From assembly GCF_000003605.2 (NCBI RefSeq), contig NW_003155748.1:58235-82723 (forward strand): a DNA stretch of 24,489 bases. Reading direction: 5' to 3'. This DNA comes from Saccoglossus kowalevskii. Its lineage: Eukaryota; Hemichordata; Enteropneusta; Harrimaniidae. Positions 19,701 through 24,489 of this stretch are shown one piece after another. Below the pieces are notes generated by a model that did no database searches, was not told the DNA's origin, and saw only the letters and a program-made list of their open reading frames with translations. A program made the position numbers and the translations under genes. Positions within the stretch are counted from its first letter, which is position 1, and each line of letters starts with the position of its first letter.

Positions 19701-19706
19701 GTAAGT

Positions 19707-20890
19707 TCGATATTCACGATTTTTATTATAATGTAAACAGTTATGAATCTTGAGTGTTACACAAACATAACAGTGTTTTAGGGTGAATATGTTGAAAATT
19801 GATAAGTTATACCGAGAAGTACGCTGACATGCGTGTTTTTTTTTATTTGAATAATTGATGAACTAATTCAGAAAGCCATGATAGAAAGACTATATTTTCA
19901 TATTTTATCGGGGTTTACTGTTCCATAAGTACATCTCGCTATGTTTTTCACGGGGATAGGGTGACTTTTTTCTCAGGGATATTCAACGGCTATATAACAA
20001 GGGTGGAGGTACAGTAGTTGTCTGGTTGGTTTGGTGGCACCAATGTGGTTAACATTAACTGATGCATAATGACAAACAATTAATCAATTTGTTTGGCTAA
20101 TAGAAAGGCATGTACATTGATATAAGGTCATTCACAAAAAGTCGGAATTTATGTCCAAGTGCATTTTTTTATTTTGATCTGTCTGTTCTAACACAAACAT
20201 TTTTAATGAATATTTGGTACATTCAATTTAACGAAAGTTGACTCCCAAACAACACATGGCTACCGGATTCATGAAATTATGGTCCACTTAGCTACCAAAA
20301 TTAAACGTTCATTTCAAGCACTGGGATGAGCCCTGGCAACATGTTGATAACCAAAAATGGGCGTAAACTGATGACAGGTCTGTAGCAATCTTTGACGTCA
20401 AATGTTGCTATATGTACAGGAATGCCAATGTTGTCTAAATCCCCACTATGGGACTCCAATGGCCAATTTACCTTGTTGACCCACACTCTCCTCTTCCCCC
20501 TGGTGGAAAGCATTTATAAGTGAATTATCTGTGGGAACGGTAATATTTCTTATTTATTCTTACTACTCTATATATAACCCAATTCAAATGTAGGGAAGTG
20601 ATTATAAAATTACCTTTAAAACTAAAATGAAATAAGTGCACATTCATCTAGGGGAAATATTTCAGTTCTATTGACAATGAAACAAAAAAATATTGGAAAA
20701 TGTCTGAAAAACTGTCTGACTTATGTAACTGGATACTTGAACGGTATTTTTCATTTATCCCTACAAAATTCTTAACTTAATATTTTTTTTTTAGGTTTTG
20801 TCTTTGTTTTGATAGGGCAATTTTCGTCGACAACATCAGATTGAAATTTGCCACCATGTTTGAACAAGTGCCAGAAGTACTATTGAATAG
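19707..20890. other. No gene seen
   Basis: AT-rich, unremarkable. The minus-strand open frame at 20301-20513 has no recognisable motif. The T-rich acceptor-like tract at about 20785-20795 has no coding exon behind it. Confidence 0.4.
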
Positions 20891-21077
20891 CCAATTAGAA
20901 GAATCCATGTCCCGACCAATCAGATTTCATAATTTATTAATGGCGTATTCCCATTACCTGCCTCTTTGAGCTTGCGCGTAGAGGCGGGGACCAGCTAATC
21001 AGATCGCGAACTCCGCACGGTTTGATGTGTGTTACTTATCACTGCACAAAGCAGATTTGCAGAGAACTCATTTGCAT
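20891..21077. promoter_or_regulatory. CCAAT / GC-box / octamer cluster
   Basis: CCAAT at 20891 and 20916-20920, GAGGCGGGGA (GC-box) at 20981-20990, and the perfect octamer ATTTGCAT at 21070-21077, in a stretch richer in CpG (TTGCGCGTAGAGGCGGGG). The combination is promoter-like; these boxes together are typical of, among others, histone promoters. No TATA box or coding start was found that fits, so the direction is unknown. Confidence 0.3.
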
Positions 21078-21437
21078 ATTTGAAGGTGCTCGAACTACAA
21101 GACCCTGTTGGTTAACAAAGTTATGCGCAAGTCACTTGGTTATTTTAATCAATTTAATAAAATGCTTCACACCATAACTCTGAATAAAATTTTCAGTTAT
21201 TGAGATTAAAATATACATAACTTGCGTTAGAAAAGTGCAATCTTTTCCTAGATGCCAAAACATTAGATTAATGTACAATGAATAACTAACTTTATAAACT
21301 TATTAGAACCTTTGCGTTCTAAGGCTGTTAGACGCGGAAACAGAAACAGTATTGAAATATCCACCAAAATACAAGATGAAGGGAAATGTTAGGAAACCCC
21401 TTTCAGTGAAATGTTTTTTCTTCCCAGTTTTAGTGTA

Positions 21438-21851
21438 TCACGTGTGCCATTTTACTACAACAACATTGCCTTGCAAAACATAGTCCACGATATAAAGGTT
21501 CGTATTTACGTTTTTACTGTCACATACGTTTTTTCCCACTTTTTGTAGTACGTTTTCAGATGTAACAACTACGGGAAAATGGTCGTGCGTACTGAGATGA
21601 TTGACCACAAAACTGAAGATCGCCTGTGCAGAGGTAATTAAACGCAAAGAAGGGAGATTGGTCAGATCGGTGTAGAAGACGCCGACCCACAGCTGCCAGG
21701 GAGATTGACTCGTACTGTGCGCGTTGATGAAAGAAGCAATTTGATTGGCTGTTGATAAACTGATTCTAAACTGTGAGGGCACTGTCACATACACGAAATA
21801 CTTCAAGGTGAAAGTGAGTGCTTTGCCGGAACATTCACCTTGAAAATTCAA
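21438..21851 (-). CDS. Unrecognised open exon, uncharacterised protein
   Basis: The frame is open for about 137 codons without an ATG, so if real it is an internal or terminal exon. An acceptor-like TTGAATTTTCAAG precedes GECSGKALTFTLKYFVYVTV near 21837. Composition is protein-like, with alternating hydrophobic residues suggestive of beta strands (YFVYVTVPSQFRISL; WQLWVGVFY; FPVVVTSENV) and two Cys. No family motif is recognised. It ends in a stop at 21438. It may be chance. Confidence 0.3.
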   Translation of the reverse strand: MNFQGECSGKALTFTLKYFVYVTVPSQFRISLSTANQIASFINAHSTSQSPWQLWVGVFYTDLTNLPSLRLITSAQAIFSFVVNHLSTHDHFPVVVTSENVLQKVGKNVCDSKNVNTNLYIVDYVLQGNVVVVKWHT

Positions 21852-21949
21852 AATGTTTTGTCAAAATCCAAACAGTTAGCCAATTCGCTAGCAAGTTTAG
21901 AAATTGGCTGTCCCAAATACTTCTAAGACTTGTATCTCATACGTATCTC

Positions 21950-22720
21950 TCTCAAACGGGGTAAGGGTCTCACCTAAGCAAGCTGGCGCCTAAAAACTCA
22001 AGCTGACAGGAATTACTTCTGATCCCGGTCTTCACCTAGCGTCCTTGTCCTGTACAGCGTGCAAATCTGTTTGTCTTTGAAACCGTTATCTTCACGTTCG
22101 TCTACCTGTCCTCTCGTTTCCTCTTGCTCTCAGATATCTTGTTTCACTCAATTATAGTTTCGCACCAGTTTCGAGTGTCCAGAAGTCCAATCCCGCAACG
22201 GATTTACTTTGACGATACCATCTACCAGTAATATCTGGCAGGAAAATCGCCGTCCAGTAGAAATTTACGTTAACCAACGCGTCTCCACTTTCGTTTTGTT
22301 TTTGTCTTTCCTCCCGATCTCTCCCGAACAAGCCCGAAATTGTCACGTAGTAGTTACGTAGTGGCTACGTAATCATATAAAAACACGCTGGGTGGCTATT
22401 GTAATAGATTGCCCGCTGAGCGATTGTAGTCGATATAAATTTACTTCAATATTGTCCAACAAGTAAATTCATAACATCACTAAATACGAGTTGTAATAAT
22501 TACCGGTGCACTGGGGTGACTCTCAAGGTTGTTTTCTCAGCTATACACCGTGACTGTTATAGTTTCTCGCCATCGTTGGCTCTTTAACGTGTGACGCTAT
22601 ACATCCCCGGCCACGCGGGTATCTCAATCGCATCAATCAGAAACAAATGTCCCCATCTCGACGCAATCACGAAAACAGCGCTAATTATCAAAACTTGTTA
22701 TCATTGACAAATGTCATGTG
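21950..22720. promoter_or_regulatory. CpG-richer segment, promoter candidate
   Basis: By eye the CpG frequency is clearly above that of the flanking AT-rich DNA (CACGTTCG, CAACGCGTCTCC, CACGCGGGTATCTC, GACGCAATCACG). A minus-strand open frame (22152-22346, 64 codons, no ATG) is unrecognised. Unmethylated promoter DNA is one reading. Confidence 0.3.
22344..22382 (+). promoter_or_regulatory. Three ACGT sites at 11-bp spacing followed by TATAAAA
   Basis: CACGTAGT (22344), TACGTAGT (22355) and TACGTAAT (22366) start exactly 11 bp apart, on one face of the helix, and TATAAAA follows at 22376-22382. ACGT cores of this type are bound by bZIP factors (CREB/ATF, NFIL3, PAR) or, for the first, HIF/XBP1-like proteins. 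Transcription would start near 22405 on +. No long + open frame follows, so the transcript may be non-coding or spliced. Confidence 0.42.
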
Positions 22721-22762
22721 TAACACAGGCATAATAACTAGATAATGCAACAGTTACAGTTT

Positions 22763-23022
22763 TTATTTTATTTTACATTTGGGTGACTGGTACAATGTGA
22801 ATAAAATCCTCACACATGTTTGCTCACGAGTATCGTGGGAGGGATTTGTCAACTGGAATCGCTCACTAACCTCTGAGATCAACGGTTCAGCGTATTTAAC
22901 TGGCAATGTATGTACAATACTTTGGATGTCTTCGAAGAAAGTTGGGCCAGTATCATGCACGTACGACGTCGAAGATTGGCCATCTTCTTCCAGGGCAGCA
23001 CCGTGATTACCAATGGTAGATT
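22763..23022 (-). CDS. Possible 3'-terminal exon, uncharacterised protein
   Basis: The acceptor is TTTTTCGTTCGTTACAG (AG at 23024-23023), entered in phase 1. The exon reads STIGNHGAALEEDGQSSTSY, then TGPTFFEDIQSIVHTLP and KYAEPLISEVSERF to a TAA at 22765-22763, where AAAATAAAATAAA gives overlapping AATAAA poly(A) signals. The C-terminal part looks helical (LPVKYAEPLISEVSERFQLT). No family recognised. GTTAGT/GTGAGC donor-like sequences after LISE (about 22870) mean the exon could instead end there. Upstream exons would lie at larger coordinates; none was found. Confidence 0.4.
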
Positions 23023-23029
23023 CTGTAAC

Positions 23030-24489
23030 GAACGAAAAACACAGGGAAGGAAATATACCTGTAACAAATTCAATAAATAAAAACAACACAATATACATGT
23101 ATAAGGTTTCCTTCAAATAGTAGGAGTGCAAGTCAATTGAACCAGCAAGAAATGGGGATATAACACTGAACAAATAAAACCAGGAACTTGTTCAATGTTG
23201 CAGGGAACACTCCACTCTTCGGTGAACAAAAATGTACAATGTTGCGTTCCTTCGTTTCTGGCACACTGTCAAAGCAGCCGCTCTACAAATTAAAGTCGTG
23301 CGCAGTGTCCGGGGAGTATCGGCGACTGTACTGCCATCTACAAAGGTAGAGCTTCAGTGGTTCCCGTTGATCAGCAGGATTACTGCGGAGCACGCCTGCC
23401 TATGTTCCTCAGTATAGGGTACAGCGCGCTGGAGTCAGGAATCAGCATCATAGGATATTACAGGATCAAGTCAGGTCACTTTCCTGACTAAAGGTTTTCA
23501 CACACGTTTCAACTTAAATAGTACAACGGAATTATGGCCATGCAAACAATGAAATGTTTCAACGAAATATCTCGACAGAGCGGACAAATCAATGTGTATC
23601 AAGGATGCCAAGTTTGGCAGTGGGGTAAACTACTTTTTATCCAAGCTCTACCAATTTAAAAATACGAGACTCAGGTCAATGATGTGATATTTATCTTTAT
23701 TGCCAACAATACTGGGCTCAGCACATTCCAAGGTATTTCACAATCAGCAAGTAACTGTCCGAGACATACCATTATGCCACAGGGAAAGACAGGATAGGAT
23801 GTTTGTACATTTTATCTCAAATTCTGCTGGCAACACAATCTAGTGACCGTACTCATCAGCAGTCTAAATATAAACATGTGCAATGAATTGTTGCAATGTA
23901 TCCAAACATGCGTGTTTTTCAGCGGGTCTGTATGTTTTCGAATTTACCCGCGATGAGTGGCTACGTCAAACGGTTCGTTTACTGCCTGGGAGTAGGTTGA
24001 ACGTGTGTAAATCAATTATAGTTCAAATATTCGAATTATTCAATTATGGTGATTACCATTTGTGATCCGCGGTGTCAAAATCACATATATCCAAACCTAC
24101 AAGATACTGCGATTTGTTCATGGCCCAGTTTTTCGCATTGAGTCTATTTGATACCGTTTGTTCCACCTCCTTTCAAACTGGAATATTCCCAATATCAGCA
24201 GCGTATGGTCTTTACTATACTCGTCACATCCGACAATGTACAACACACACTTACATAACGTAAGGTTCATGCCAGGTGCGGCCACGTATGTGCAGTCGGT
24301 CCGGCGAACCATTTATTTAACAAAACACACTAAAAAAAGCCGACTAAAAACGGCTGCCATTACATTGCATGTAGTGTTCAAATTGAAATAAACTAAATGA
24401 GAGAAAAATTAACTTGCATGGACTGCAAAGAAGATCGACTATTGATGCTCGGCAAATGGCATACATTACTCGGTCAAAGAAATATTTAA
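23030..24489. other. No gene seen (window end)
   Basis: Several 60-77 codon open frames on both strands lack motifs. GGCAATAAAGATAAA on the minus strand (about 23695-23703) could be a poly(A) signal of an unidentified transcript. TACATGTA occurs at 23094-23101. If the exon at 22763-23022 is real, this stretch is its upstream intron. Confidence 0.4.

Overview
This is a window of nuclear DNA from an animal. Short exons with GT-AG splice sites sit in long AT-rich introns, and there are MITE-like inverted-repeat elements, minisatellites and many copies of the palindrome TACATGTA. There is no bacterial or phage gene organisation. The repeat style (TACTGTAAA-type terminal inverted repeats, hairpin plus CCGTC elements) resembles that of marine invertebrates such as molluscs, lancelets and hemichordates. 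I cannot fix the phylum from sequence alone.

The one firmly identified gene is on the + strand at 3067-9861: six consecutive coding exons of a TMEM41B orthologue. TMEM41B is an ER-membrane VTT/DedA-family lipid scramblase used in autophagy and lipid mobilisation. The exons splice in frame through to the natural stop. The start exon, roughly the first 35-45 residues, was not found and lies either in 1-3060 or upstream of the window. The introns and 3' flank hold three elements of one shared architecture (about 4651-5185, 8458-9165 and 10084-11328), several MITE-like elements and small tandem repeats.

On the - strand, 12810-16022 holds two exons of a second gene. The upstream exon (16022 to about 14888) encodes a Ser/Thr/Gln/Pro-rich repetitive region that runs into the start of a DnaQ-like (DEDDh) exonuclease domain. 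The downstream exon (13720-12810) carries the rest of that domain. Three of the four expected catalytic acids appear replaced by Asn or Lys, and both exons contain frame breaks, so this is best read as a decayed or catalytically dead copy. A 27-bp minisatellite of about 56 units (16081-17590) lies directly upstream, probably in an intron or the flank of that gene.

From 17591 to the end, coding evidence is weak. There is a possible NRF1-driven short first exon on + (19644-19700), a CCAAT/GC-box/octamer cluster (20891-21077), an unrecognised - strand open exon (21438-21851), a + promoter-like cluster (22344-22382) and a possible - strand terminal exon (22763-23022). The first kilobase contains a near-perfect histone-type 3' stem-loop (579-594) without a recognisable histone gene.

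All calls come from reading the sequence. No alignment or database search was run.
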